Origin: a bacterium
Lineage (GTDB): Bacteria; Pseudomonadota; Alphaproteobacteria; Rhizobiales; JAKIUO01
NCBI GenBank assembly: GCA_024228495.1
Contig: JAAETJ010000081.1
Span: 1 to 34,364, forward strand
Direction: 5' to 3'
DNA: 34,364 bases
The translations under genes and the position numbers were made by a program. The notes beneath the pieces are model-generated. The model had not been told where the DNA came from, ran no database searches, and saw only the letters and a list, made by a program, of their open reading frames with translations. Below, in pieces: positions 1 through 9,068 of the stretch (position 1 is its first letter; each line of letters begins with the position of its first letter).

Positions 1-117
1 GCAACCAGAACGATTGGCGTGCAACTGCTTAAACTCATTCCGCCACTACGCAAGGCCGTCATGCGCGAAGGCATTGCGCCGCAAAGCAATCTCCCGCCAT
101 CAATGCTTTCACGTTAA
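1..117 (+). CDS. 3' end of a probable FAD-dependent monooxygenase (UbiH-like), partial
   Basis: An open frame enters from the left edge and stops at TAA 115-117, giving the last 38 residues of a protein. The tail contains LLKLIPPLRKAVMREG followed by a Leu-Pro-Pro segment and a final Arg. This resembles the C-terminal end of UbiH/UbiF-type flavin hydroxylases, where a helix with an 'IPPLRRxxMRE' look precedes a short proline-containing tail. That match is from memory of the family and covers only a few residues, so the function is tentative. The missing part, including any FAD-binding motif, lies outside the window. The following acyltransferase gene is 95 bp downstream on the same strand. 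Confidence 0.4.
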   Translation, partial: ATRTIGVQLLKLIPPLRKAVMREGIAPQSNLPPSMLSR

Positions 118-212
118 CTCGTCATCCTTTTAAGCTATTTGATTGACATTGGATTCCATATTGGAAATGTTGAACCTGTCTGTTCGCGTTCCGTATAATG
201 ATCGAGGTATTG

Positions 213-1118
213 ATGGCCCTACTCACCCAACTACGCTATGGCGCCGAATATCTTGCCTTGAGGTTGGTAATAGGTACGGTCAGATTGCTTCCTCTCGATA
301 CGGCAGTGCCTATTTCCGCCGCGATCTGGCGCAAACTAGCACCGATGGGAAAACGTCGTCATCAGCGCGCTCTAAACAATATTGCCAAGGCCTTTCCCGA
401 GAAAACGGATGAAGAACGCGAACTGATAGCTCTGGAAGCTTGGTCCAATCTTGGTCGGGTCATGGTCGAGACCATGCAGCTGGATCGTATTTTGAAGCAA
501 CCCGACCGCATTGAAGTTCTCAATGGCCATATACTGGAGCGTTATCGCGACAAGATGGGGCCGCTTATCTGCTGTTCACTGCATACGGGTAATTGGGAAT
601 TGGCAACTTGGCCACTGGTGGTCGCCGATATCAAGTCGGCTGCAGTCTATAGACTGGTCTCAAATCCTTATGTTGATGCTTTTCTACGCAAGCAACGTGA
701 GCTCCTTTATCCAGCGGGCATGTTTTCACGCGGAGCGAGCCGGATCAATCGCTATACTGGTCACAATACTGCAAGACAGATTGGCAGCCTCTTGCGCAAT
801 GGCGGACGCGTTGGCATGCTTGCCGACCTTTACGACCGGCGCGGTGTCGAAGTGCCTTTTTTTGGGCATCGGGCCTCTTCGTCGGTATTTGCTGCCATGC
901 TGGCCAGGCGTCTTGGATGCCGCATATGGGTCGGGCGCTGCATACGGGTTGGGACGAAATCACGTTTCAAAGTCGAAATGAGGGAACTACAAGTCCCTTT
1001 TAGCGACGATAAGGAAGCCGATATAAGAGCCATTACAGCGGCCATGCAGAGCCAGTTTGAGGAATGGATCACCGAGTTCCCTGAACAATGGATGTGGTCA
1101 AACCGCAAATGGACGTAA
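213..1118 (+). CDS. Lipid A biosynthesis (lauroyl-type) acyltransferase, LpxL/HtrB family
   Basis: The protein (301 aa from this start) belongs to the LpxL/HtrB lysophospholipid acyltransferase-like family, which moves an acyl chain from acyl-ACP onto lipid A precursors at the inner membrane. The catalytic HX4(D/E) motif is visible as HTGNWE at about residues 124-129. The N-terminal stretch is hydrophobic and amphipathic, as expected for a membrane-associated enzyme, and an Arg-Asn-(I/L)-x-x-x-FPE type segment (NNIAKAFPEK) precedes the motif, as is usual. An ATG at 198 is also in frame but has no Shine-Dalgarno. The ATG at 213 has GAGG five bases upstream, so it is preferred. Length is normal. 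I cannot tell whether it is the lauroyl enzyme or the very-long-chain LpxXL type; no acpXL-fab genes are visible beside it. Confidence 0.85.
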   Translation: MALLTQLRYGAEYLALRLVIGTVRLLPLDTAVPISAAIWRKLAPMGKRRHQRALNNIAKAFPEKTDEERELIALEAWSNLGRVMVETMQLDRILKQPDRIEVLNGHILERYRDKMGPLICCSLHTGNWELATWPLVVADIKSAAVYRLVSNPYVDAFLRKQRELLYPAGMFSRGASRINRYTGHNTARQIGSLLRNGGRVGMLADLYDRRGVEVPFFGHRASSSVFAAMLARRLGCRIWVGRCIRVGTKSRFKVEMRELQVPFSDDKEADIRAITAAMQSQFEEWITEFPEQWMWSNRKWT

Positions 1119-1147
1119 GGCAAAAACTCTGCCAATTAAAACCAGAC

Positions 1148-1184
1148 AAAAAAGCCCCGTTTCAGATCGGGTCAAGTCGGGGCT
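1148..1184 (-). terminator. Rho-independent terminator of the IalB-family gene
   Basis: Arms AGCCCCG / CGGGGCT (1153-1159 and 1178-1184) enclose an 18-base loop. Read on the minus strand the second arm runs directly into six T residues (1153-1148), so it terminates transcription arriving from the minus-strand gene ending at 1211. On the plus strand the T run is poor, but the stem may also protect the acyltransferase transcript. Confidence 0.75.
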
Positions 1185-1210
1185 CTATTCAGGTTATGAA
1201 ATCTTGCCAT

Positions 1211-1963
1211 CTATTTTTTCTTTTGCGCTTCTTTTCTCTTTTTAATAGCTGCCATTTCAGCTTTTTGGAATTTTTGTACAAGCAATATCTGCTGCTTACG
1301 AACGCCAGCAATACGTTTTTGCCAGCTTTTGCCATCGGAAGGTTTTCCAGCAAGGGCCTTACCAAACCCTTTGAGAGGAAAAGCGCGCGGCATCTGCTTT
1401 TTAGAGTTCATGGCGACGACAATGATTTTCTTGCCCTTTTTTAACTCAGCCATGAGTTCTTTGGTAGCCTTCGTTTGAGCAACACAGCTCGCCTGGTCAC
1501 AATAAACATAGCTAAACTTATGAATTTTATTCTTATCGATTTTGATAAAAACACCCATCTTGATGGCCCATCTGGCACCAATAAAACGAACTGATTTCAG
1601 AGGCTTCTTCGTTTTGGGATCTTTAAACTCGACTGGGACAAGCCAGACATGAGGGAAGGTGACAATCAAAGAATCGCCAATTCCGTCAATCTGCTCGAGA
1701 GCAATTGGCGCATACGGCACCAGATTGGAACCACCCAAACCATCGATGCGTGTGACGCATACTTTGGGCAATTTTTTTGTTTTTACGGAACAAAGCTTTA
1801 TCCAGGGATTAAATGCCTCAGATGATTCTTTCTTCTTTTTGGAGGCATCTTGTGCAAAGGCTGGCGCGCCAAACGCACTTAGCGCCACTATTGCTGTGAT
1901 TACGAGTGCGAAGCCTTTGCGGCCTCGTACAAGGCGTATTGCGTCAGTTAGAGTCATGATCAT
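1211..1963 (-). CDS. Invasion-associated locus B (IalB) family exported protein
   Basis: A 250-aa exported protein. An N-terminal hydrophobic segment ending AFGAPAFA before QDAS is a signal peptide. The mature part begins FNPWIKLC and carries paired Cys residues (KLC, KVC, then YCDQASC), followed by a 'KKGKKIIVVAMNSKKQMPRAFPLKGFGKAL' type region. This is the IalB pattern: a Cys-rich N-terminal half, then a Lys-Gly turn and a 'PLKGF' strand. IalB proteins occur widely in Hyphomicrobiales; in Bartonella one is linked to erythrocyte invasion, but most members have no known role. The start at 1963 has AAAGG nine bases upstream, and an ATG two codons later is also possible. Unusual here is a Lys-rich C-terminal tail of about 40 residues ending KKRKEAQKKK, probably coiled or nucleic-acid/peptidoglycan-sticky. 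Confidence 0.7.
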   Translation of the reverse strand: MIMTLTDAIRLVRGRKGFALVITAIVALSAFGAPAFAQDASKKKKESSEAFNPWIKLCSVKTKKLPKVCVTRIDGLGGSNLVPYAPIALEQIDGIGDSLIVTFPHVWLVPVEFKDPKTKKPLKSVRFIGARWAIKMGVFIKIDKNKIHKFSYVYCDQASCVAQTKATKELMAELKKGKKIIVVAMNSKKQMPRAFPLKGFGKALAGKPSDGKSWQKRIAGVRKQQILLVQKFQKAEMAAIKKRKEAQKKK

Positions 1964-2322
1964 TAAATTCAACCTTTCATTTCCCCCCGAAAACCTGTCG
2001 GGTTTAATTCTTTGTCTCTTGATATTATACGAACCATCTCGTCCAATTAAACAAACCCCCACCCTTCAAGGTGGCACGTTGAAAATATAAATGAATTCAG
2101 GCGCATCCAAATAAGGCGAAGACGTGGCAAAGCCCCCTCATTTGAACAAGCTATCAACAAAAACTCGCAGCTATGGCAATTTCGCGCGTCAACCGATGCC
2201 GAAATGTTGCCAAAAGAATACTCGATAATGTCTATTGTTGATAGTCCTAGAATCAACCGACATGATAATCGCGATGTATTTAGCCCAATTACGATCAATT
2301 GAAAAGAAAAAGATAACGGCCT
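1964..2322. other. Divergent intergenic region, no gene recognised
   Basis: About 360 bases between the start codons of the minus-strand IalB-family gene and the plus-strand solute-binding protein gene, so both promoters should be here. An open minus-strand frame at 2047-2298 (83 codons) has no recognisable motif or ribosome-binding site and is probably chance. I see no clear -35/-10 pair or palindrome that I would defend. Confidence 0.5.
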
Positions 2323-4134
2323 ATGAAACCCTTTCCATCCCTCACTCTTATCGCCACGTTGTTATCTTGGCAAGCTGGCTTTACCGCGCAAAAGGCGCAT
2401 GGGGCCCCCGCCCATGGTATCTCCATGCACGGTAACTTAAAGCACAAAGCCAATTTCAAGCAGTTTGGCTTTGTGAACCCGGATGCCCCCAAGGGCGGTC
2501 GGTTGGTTTATGGTGCGATTGGCGGATTTGACAGCCTTAACCCGTTTATAGTGCGCGGGCGCCCGGCGCCCAACCTGCGAAATTATATTTTTGAAAGCTT
2601 GATGACACGCGCATACGACGAACCGTTTTCACTTTACGGGCTATTGGCCGAAACGATTGACACGCCAGAGGATCGAAGTTGGGTTGCGTTCAAAATCAAC
2701 AAAAATGCCCGTTTTTCGGATGGAAAGGCCGTCACAATTGAGGATATTATCCATTCTCATGCTCTGTTGCGAGACATGGGACGGCCCAACCATCGGTTCT
2801 ATTATTCCAAGGTCACCAAGGTTGAAAAGATCGGCAGCGATACTGTCAAATTCACGTTCAAGCCCGAAGGTGATCGAGAGATGCCCTTGATCATGGGCTT
2901 GATGCCAATATTGCCCAAGCACATCTATTCCAAAGATAGCTTTGAAATAAACACCCTGAAGGCTCCCACGGGTAGCGGTCCGTATCTTGTTGATAAAATT
3001 GATGCCGGCTCCAGCATCTCCTTTAAGCGTAACCCCAATTATTGGGGCCGTGACCTGGCCGTCAACAAGGGGAGGTATAATCTCGATCATTTTGTACATA
3101 TTTTTTATCGTGACGCAAATGTCCTGTTCGAGGACTTTAAAAAAGGCGTGCATCATATCCGTCTGGAGCGAGACCCAAATCGTTGGGCCAAGGACTATAA
3201 TTTCCCGGCGATGAAAAAGGGTCTGGTCAAACGACAGACCATTAAACTGGCGATCCCGTCTGGCATGAACGCCCTCGTATTCAACACGAGACGCCCCGTT
3301 TTCGCTGATCGAAGTGTCCGCGAAGCCTTGACATTGATATTTGATTTTGAATGGATCAATCGCAATCTCTATCATAATTTATATACCAGAACCCGCAGTT
3401 TTTTTGATCGTTCAGAACTCTCAAGCGGCGATAAACCGGTCGATGAGTATGAACAATCATTGCTGTCAAAATATCCAGATGCCGTCACAAAGGCCATACA
3501 AGCAAAAGGCTACGAACCCCCTGTTAGCGATGGATATGGAAGAAACCGAAATGCGCGGCGCAGGGCCCTGCGATTGTTGATCAAGGCTGGCTATGTCTTG
3601 AAGGGTGCAGAACTCATCAACAAATCGAGCGGCAAGCCATTCACCTTTGAAATTTTGACCACCAGTGAAGATCAGGTGCGCTTGCTACTGAATTATGTCT
3701 CAGCCCTGAAACTAATCGGGATCAAGGCAAAAGTGCGGGTTGTCGATAGCGCTCAATTTCAACAACGTAAAAATACATTTGATTTTGACATGACAGACAA
3801 TGAATGGCGTGCTTCCTTATCCCCCGGTAACGAGCAGTCCTTTCGCTGGAGCGCCAAAGCGGCAGATAGCGAAGGCAGTTACAATTTTGCCGGGGTCAAA
3901 AATCCTGCCGCAGATGCGATGATCACGGCCCTGCTGATGGCCAAATCACGAAAAGATTTTGTCTCCAGTGTCCGCGCGCTTGATCGTGTTTTACTGTCCG
4001 GCAATTATGTGATCCCGCTATATCACACGCCCGGCCAATGGCTGGCCATCTGGTCACATTTAAAACATCCCGCAAACACTTCTCTTTATGGATTGCGGCT
4101 TGACACGATCTGGCAACAACCTGATACAAAATAG
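2323..4134 (+). CDS. Extracellular solute-binding protein family 5, YejA-like (oligopeptide/microcin C type ABC transporter)
   Basis: The 603-aa product has a Sec-type signal (hydrophobic residues 6-20, mature protein from about 'HGAPAHGIS'). The mature N-terminus with LKHKANFKQFGFVNPDAPKG is the hallmark of the YejA/family-5 branch of peptide-binding proteins; the segments FESLMTRAYDEPF, WVAFKINKNARFSDG and GSGPYLVDKIDAG and the region around RDANVLFEDFKKG all belong to the SBP_bac_5 fold. It should bind a peptide-like solute in the periplasm and deliver it to an inner-membrane permease. No permease or ATPase gene is beside it, so it is an orphan binding protein or works with a transporter encoded elsewhere. 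The next gene starts 43 bases downstream on the same strand, so the two are probably co-transcribed. Ribosome-binding site is weak (purine-rich, GATAACGG). Confidence 0.88.
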   Translation: MKPFPSLTLIATLLSWQAGFTAQKAHGAPAHGISMHGNLKHKANFKQFGFVNPDAPKGGRLVYGAIGGFDSLNPFIVRGRPAPNLRNYIFESLMTRAYDEPFSLYGLLAETIDTPEDRSWVAFKINKNARFSDGKAVTIEDIIHSHALLRDMGRPNHRFYYSKVTKVEKIGSDTVKFTFKPEGDREMPLIMGLMPILPKHIYSKDSFEINTLKAPTGSGPYLVDKIDAGSSISFKRNPNYWGRDLAVNKGRYNLDHFVHIFYRDANVLFEDFKKGVHHIRLERDPNRWAKDYNFPAMKKGLVKRQTIKLAIPSGMNALVFNTRRPVFADRSVREALTLIFDFEWINRNLYHNLYTRTRSFFDRSELSSGDKPVDEYEQSLLSKYPDAVTKAIQAKGYEPPVSDGYGRNRNARRRALRLLIKAGYVLKGAELINKSSGKPFTFEILTTSEDQVRLLLNYVSALKLIGIKAKVRVVDSAQFQQRKNTFDFDMTDNEWRASLSPGNEQSFRWSAKAADSEGSYNFAGVKNPAADAMITALLMAKSRKDFVSSVRALDRVLLSGNYVIPLYHTPGQWLAIWSHLKHPANTSLYGLRLDTIWQQPDTK

Positions 4135-4177
4135 ACAGGAATTTTTGACGATTCGCTTTTGGGTGGAATAGCGGCAG

Positions 4178-5515
4178 ATGACCAATACAGAACTTGGATC
4201 CAGTTTAGGCGATGACCCTGCGAACCGACCAGACACACTGGAGCGGTTACTCGCTCATTATGCGGCGGTCTTTTCTGACAAAGTCGCCTTGATTGATCCC
4301 ACAAACCGCAACAGTCTTGAAGGGCGGTCAGACAATCTGCCTTTGCGCACCTATACCTACAAAGCACTTGAGGTCGCTGTCAACAGGCTGGCTACAAGAT
4401 TGAGCGCTGTTGGACTGACGCGCGGTGATTATGTGGCGTTGCAAATGCCAAACTTTTGCGAAACGCCGATTCTTGTTCTTGGCTTGATGCGCGCGGGTCT
4501 GGTTCCTTGTTTGCTACCCCTATCCTGGTCAAACGATGATATATCGCATTCCTTTCAGCGCCTCAAACCCAAGGCATTGATTAGTTGCGGGCAGCTCAAT
4601 GGTGTCAATTATTCGGAAAATATGCGCGAATTGGCATTTGCTCATATGCATGTGCGGTTCGTCATGGGCGTGGGCTACGATATTGCGGAAGGCGTCAGCG
4701 ATATCACACCACTATTTGATCCAAACGAGAATTTCGACCATGCGCCCTACATCGCTCCCCCGTTTGATAGCGCCCTGAGCGATCTTGGCCTTGTCACATA
4801 TATTGACCCTGTTACGCCCGTTCCGCACAATAGCGGACAAATTCTGTCTAGCGGCTTACTGCACGTGCTGGAGCTGCAACTTTCCGCAAATGATCATATT
4901 TTGAGCGCCTATCCGCTATCGTCGATTCCAGGGTTAGCGGCCCATTTTTATCCCTGGCTAATGTCCGGAAGCTGCATGACCCTGCATCAGCCGTTTGATT
5001 TCGGCGTTCTGCAAGAGCAGATGCGTGCCAATAGTTTTAGCTATTTTGCAGCACCCGAACAGGTCATAGATTATTTGCTACGGAATGACCTTCCCGTACC
5101 CCAGAAACTTGCCACCGTGCGACGAGACAGCCATTTACCAACATGTAACCCGGACGTTCTGCCATCACTGGACCTGTATGATTTATGGAACCTTGGCGGC
5201 CTTGGGTCTGTACCGGTTAAATATCAAGGTTTTGATCCAGCGGGTTTGTTTGAAGATGGCCGCATCTGTCTGGCATCAGCTACGCACCAGCAACTTTGTT
5301 TGGCCGGAGCGCAAATCATCAATGATCGCCTACATGTCAAAGGACGTATATTCCCAGATGTTTCGTCGTTAAAAACATCTATGGAATGGATTTCTCTCAA
5401 AAAACGCTTTGACGATGGCTGGCTGGATACGGGGCTGATCGCTTTTGCGGGGCCGGACAATTCAGTTCTGCTCGGCGGCAAACCAGTCGAAGAATTGCAA
5501 AAGGTTGCATCCTGA
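4178..5515 (+). CDS. Degenerate ANL-superfamily (AMP-dependent synthetase/ligase-like) protein, probably inactive
   Basis: The 445-aa protein starts like an acyl-CoA synthetase: TLERLLAHYAAVFSDKVALID, then YTYKALEVAVNRLATRLSAVGLTRGDYVALQMPN and LGLMRAGLVPCLLPLSW, which is the typical N-terminal domain of the ANL superfamily. However, the P-loop motif (T-S-G-T-T-G-x-P-K) expected near residue 205 is replaced by a stretch around TYIDPVTPVPHNSGQILSSG with no S/T-G-rich loop or conserved Lys. The 'Y-R-T-G-D' motif is reduced to WLDTGLIA, and the C-terminal domain with the catalytic Lys is missing (usual length 500-550 aa). I infer a non-catalytic or repurposed paralogue. The ATG at 4178 follows the upstream gene by 43 bases. 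The stop lies 4 bases from the convergent mfd stop, with no room for a terminator. Confidence 0.65.
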   Translation: MTNTELGSSLGDDPANRPDTLERLLAHYAAVFSDKVALIDPTNRNSLEGRSDNLPLRTYTYKALEVAVNRLATRLSAVGLTRGDYVALQMPNFCETPILVLGLMRAGLVPCLLPLSWSNDDISHSFQRLKPKALISCGQLNGVNYSENMRELAFAHMHVRFVMGVGYDIAEGVSDITPLFDPNENFDHAPYIAPPFDSALSDLGLVTYIDPVTPVPHNSGQILSSGLLHVLELQLSANDHILSAYPLSSIPGLAAHFYPWLMSGSCMTLHQPFDFGVLQEQMRANSFSYFAAPEQVIDYLLRNDLPVPQKLATVRRDSHLPTCNPDVLPSLDLYDLWNLGGLGSVPVKYQGFDPAGLFEDGRICLASATHQQLCLAGAQIINDRLHVKGRIFPDVSSLKTSMEWISLKKRFDDGWLDTGLIAFAGPDNSVLLGGKPVEELQKVAS

Positions 5516-5519
5516 TCGC

Positions 5520-8500
5520 TTACCCAGCGAGCGCATTGGTTTTTTGCGCAATCTCAGCCAATTTCCGAACGAGGCGCGCGGCTCCCTTTAAGCGTTTTTC
5601 ACTATTTTCCCAATCGGCCTTATAGATCATTTTCTGATCTGGCTGTATTTTTACGACTGATGGCTTTTGGCGCATAAAATTCAAAATACCATCAGGGTTT
5701 GGCGGTGTATCTTTATGAAAAGCAACAACCGCACCTCTTGGACCCGCATTCACCGATGCAACGCCAGCGACACGGCACGACACCTTGATCTTGACGATCT
5801 CCAGCAAATGTTCAACTTCGCTCGGTAAAGACCCGAAACGGTCTGATAGCTCCGCCGCGAAGCCATCGACTTCGGTTGGATCGCTCAATGTTGACAAGCG
5901 GCGATACAGCCCCATGCGGACTTGTAGGTCAGACACATAGGGTTCGGGTATCAGCACTGAGGTGCCAATAGAAATTTGCGGTGACCATTGATCTTCCATC
6001 TCATCTACCTCACCGCCTCCTCGTAACATGGCAACGGCTTCTTCGAGCATAGATTGATAGAGCGCAAACCCGACTTCCTTGATATGACCCGACTGTTCTT
6101 CACCGAGCAGATTGCCAGCCCCTCTGATATCCAGATCATGACTGGCCAGCGCAAAGCCTGCGCCCAACGTATCAAGGGACTGCAGTACCTTCAGGCGCTT
6201 TTGTGCGCCATCTGTGAGCTTTTTGTCAGGTTCAGTTGTGAAATAGGCATAGGCTCTGGTTTTTGAGCGTCCTACCCGTCCGCGTAATTGATAAAGCTGC
6301 GCCAACCCGAACTGATCTGCGCGATGGATAATCAGTGTATTGGCCGTCGGCACATCAAGACCAGACTCGACAATCGTTGTTGACAGTAGCACGTCATATT
6401 GCCGGTCATAGAAGGCAGTCATAATATCTTCGAGCCGTCCCGGCGCCATTTGCCCATGAGCGATCGCCACTTTCAGCTCTGGCACCTGTTCGTGCAAAAA
6501 TTCTTCAATATCCGGGAGGTCTTTAATGCGCGGCACAACGTAAAAACACTGGCCACCGCGAAAGCGTTCGCGTAACAAGGCTTCACGCAGGATCATCGCA
6601 TCAAACGGCGTCACAAAGCTGCGCACAGCCATACGGTCGACGGGCGGTGTGGTAATCAAGGACAAGCCGCGCACCCCTGAAAGCGACATTTGCAAGGTGC
6701 GCGGGATGGGCGTCGCTGTGAGCGTCAGCACATGCACATCCTGACGCATATTCTTGATACGTTCTTTATGCTGGACGCCAAAATGTTGTTCTTCATCAAT
6801 GATCAACAGGCCCAGGCTGGCTATTTTCAGGCTTTTTGCCAACAAGGCATGAGTGCCAATAACAATATCTACGAAGCCTTTGGCAAGGCCTTCTTTCACC
6901 AGTTTAAGCTCCTTGGAGCCTACCAGACGCGAGGCTTGCTCAACGCGGACCGGATAGCCCTCAAAACGCTCCCTAAAGGTCTTGAAATGCTGTCGCGCCA
7001 ACAATGTGGTTGGCACGACAAGCGCTACTTGATGACCGTTCATCGCCGCAACGAACGCAGCACGCAAGGCGACTTCGGTTTTGCCAAAGCCTACATCGCC
7101 GCACACCAGCCGATCCATGGGGCGACCTTTTTCGAGATCCTCAAGAACCTGCTTGATGCTTTCTTGCTGATCCTCGGTTGGTTCGAACTTGAAGCGCGCT
7201 GTGAATTCTTCATACTCGCTTTGGGGCACGCTCATTATCGGTGCTGTTTTCAACTCACGTATTGCTGCCAATTTGATGAGTTTTTCAGCGATGTCCTTGA
7301 TGCGCTGTTTGAGTTTTGCCTTACGGGCCTGCCATGCGGCACCGCCAAGCTTGTCGAGCACAACGCTTTCATGCCCGCCATATCGGCTCAACAGTTCAAT
7401 ATTTTCCACCGGCAAATAAAGACGGTCGCCGCCATGATAATGCAATTCCATGCAGTCATGGGGTGCCCCATCAGCATCTATCGTGCGAAGCCCCTGAAAT
7501 CGGCCTATACCATGGTCGGCATGTACGACGGCATCACCGAGCGAAATGTCATTGACACCCGTTAAAACATCAGCTGCCCTGGAACGACTTTTCACCTTGC
7601 GAATCAGGCGATCACCAAGAATATCCTGCTCGGCAATGATGACGAACTCAGGTGTTGAAAAACCCTGTTCCAGACCAAGCACCGTAAAGCCCGTGACCCC
7701 AACGCCCATATTGCGTGCCTCATCCCAGCCCGTGATCATTTGGGTTCGCGTCAGACCGTGATTGGTCAATAGGTGGTTTAAACGCTCACGTGCGCCCGCA
7801 CTCCAACTGGCAATAACAACCTGCTTTTTGGCATTGTGCAGGGCCTTGATATGAGTGACGACGCTTTCATAAATATTGACACTTCCGCTGGCTCGTTCAA
7901 CTGCAAAACTGCGCCCCAGTTTGCCTTGCAGAGAGACAACGGGAATACCCTCGCTGACAGACGGCAGTTCAAACGATGTTAAAAGACGTGCGCCATGAGG
8001 TGCTATCTTGTCCTCCCATTGCTCCTTGCTCAAATAGAGCAGATCAGGTGGTAATGGTTTGTAGGGGGCACCACCAAAAGTTTTTAATTCAAGCGAATGA
8101 AGGCGGCTGTCATAATGATCTTCAATCTGTTCAAGTCGGTTGGTGCGCGCTTCTTCAAACAGATGATCAAAGCTGAGCTGAGCGTTTGGCAGATAATCAA
8201 ACACGGTTTCCAAAGGGTCTTCGTGAAACAGGGGTAGCCAGTGTTCCATACCCTCAAACCTTACACCATTGCTGATCGCTTCATAAAGCGGGTCGGCACT
8301 CGTAACCGCACCAAACAAGGCCGTGTAGCGCTGACGAAAGCTTGATCGCGCTTCCTTAGCAAACGCACACTCGTTGACCGGCATCAATAACAGCTTGGAG
8401 AGCTGGGCACCCGAGCGCTGCGTTTCTGTTTCAAAGCTGCGGATGGTCTCCAGATCATCACCAAAATAGTCAAGCCGCACGGGCCTGGAGCGCCCCGGGG

Positions 8501-9068
8501 GAAACAGATCGATGATATCACCGCGCATGGCATAATCACCATGATCCATCACGGTGCCGACGCGCAAATATCCACTTTTTTCGAGATGCGCCGCAATCTT
8601 GTTCATGGGGATGACGCGCCCCGGTATCAATTTGAGAATGGAGGAGCGAATGAAGTTCTTTGAGGGAATTTTTTGCTGAGCACTATTCATGGTCGTCAAG
8701 ATCACAACCGGGGCTTTCCACTTGGGAACGGCAATCATCCGTGCCAGAGCCATGATCCGCCGTCCGGCTATTTCGGTGTTGGGGGATACCCGGTCATAAG
8801 GCACACAGTCCCAAGCCGGCAGAACAACGCGCTTCACATCTGGGGCAAAAAACCGCAAGCTGGATGAGAGCGCTTCAAGCCGTTTGTCATCCCTTGCCAT
8901 ATGCAAAACAGGCTGTGCGAGACCATTCCCCTGCACAAAGCGGGTTCTCGCGACATCACCAAGTAGCAAGGCATCAAGTCCCTCAGTGACCCCTGATACC
9001 AGCAAACGAGGGGCATTTGACGCCACCAATTCCAGCTTTTTTTGATACTCACCCACGCCATGTTCCAT
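5520..9068 (-). CDS. mfd: Transcription-repair coupling factor Mfd
   Basis: At 1182 aa this is full-length Mfd, the ATP-dependent translocase that removes RNA polymerase stalled at DNA lesions and recruits UvrA. The order of domains fits: an N-terminal UvrB-like region, the CarD/RID polymerase-interaction domain (LGDAVVHADHGIGRFQGL, near residue 510), a helicase Walker A motif GDVGFGKTE near residue 655, DEEQHFGVQHKER near 757, the [12 protein letters not shown] motif, [18 protein letters not shown] and the C-terminal TRCF domain (LSDRFGSLP). Its ATG overlaps the stop of sdhE as TAATG, so the two are translationally coupled on the minus strand. Confidence 0.97.
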   Translation of the reverse strand: MEHGVGEYQKKLELVASNAPRLLVSGVTEGLDALLLGDVARTRFVQGNGLAQPVLHMARDDKRLEALSSSLRFFAPDVKRVVLPAWDCVPYDRVSPNTEIAGRRIMALARMIAVPKWKAPVVILTTMNSAQQKIPSKNFIRSSILKLIPGRVIPMNKIAAHLEKSGYLRVGTVMDHGDYAMRGDIIDLFPPGRSRPVRLDYFGDDLETIRSFETETQRSGAQLSKLLLMPVNECAFAKEARSSFRQRYTALFGAVTSADPLYEAISNGVRFEGMEHWLPLFHEDPLETVFDYLPNAQLSFDHLFEEARTNRLEQIEDHYDSRLHSLELKTFGGAPYKPLPPDLLYLSKEQWEDKIAPHGARLLTSFELPSVSEGIPVVSLQGKLGRSFAVERASGSVNIYESVVTHIKALHNAKKQVVIASWSAGARERLNHLLTNHGLTRTQMITGWDEARNMGVGVTGFTVLGLEQGFSTPEFVIIAEQDILGDRLIRKVKSRSRAADVLTGVNDISLGDAVVHADHGIGRFQGLRTIDADGAPHDCMELHYHGGDRLYLPVENIELLSRYGGHESVVLDKLGGAAWQARKAKLKQRIKDIAEKLIKLAAIRELKTAPIMSVPQSEYEEFTARFKFEPTEDQQESIKQVLEDLEKGRPMDRLVCGDVGFGKTEVALRAAFVAAMNGHQVALVVPTTLLARQHFKTFRERFEGYPVRVEQASRLVGSKELKLVKEGLAKGFVDIVIGTHALLAKSLKIASLGLLIIDEEQHFGVQHKERIKNMRQDVHVLTLTATPIPRTLQMSLSGVRGLSLITTPPVDRMAVRSFVTPFDAMILREALLRERFRGGQCFYVVPRIKDLPDIEEFLHEQVPELKVAIAHGQMAPGRLEDIMTAFYDRQYDVLLSTTIVESGLDVPTANTLIIHRADQFGLAQLYQLRGRVGRSKTRAYAYFTTEPDKKLTDGAQKRLKVLQSLDTLGAGFALASHDLDIRGAGNLLGEEQSGHIKEVGFALYQSMLEEAVAMLRGGGEVDEMEDQWSPQISIGTSVLIPEPYVSDLQVRMGLYRRLSTLSDPTEVDGFAAELSDRFGSLPSEVEHLLEIVKIKVSCRVAGVASVNAGPRGAVVAFHKDTPPNPDGILNFMRQKPSVVKIQPDQKMIYKADWENSEKRLKGAARLVRKLAEIAQKTNALAG

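Noticed and set aside
2047-2298. Minus-strand open frame of 83 codons between the IalB-family and YejA-like genes
   Set aside because: No ribosome-binding site, no recognisable motif, and it covers the region where two divergent promoters should be.
6690-7565. Long plus-strand open frame of 291 codons opposite mfd
   Set aside because: It lies entirely antisense to conserved helicase motifs of Mfd, and its sequence has no domain-like pattern. It is a shadow of mfd codon bias.
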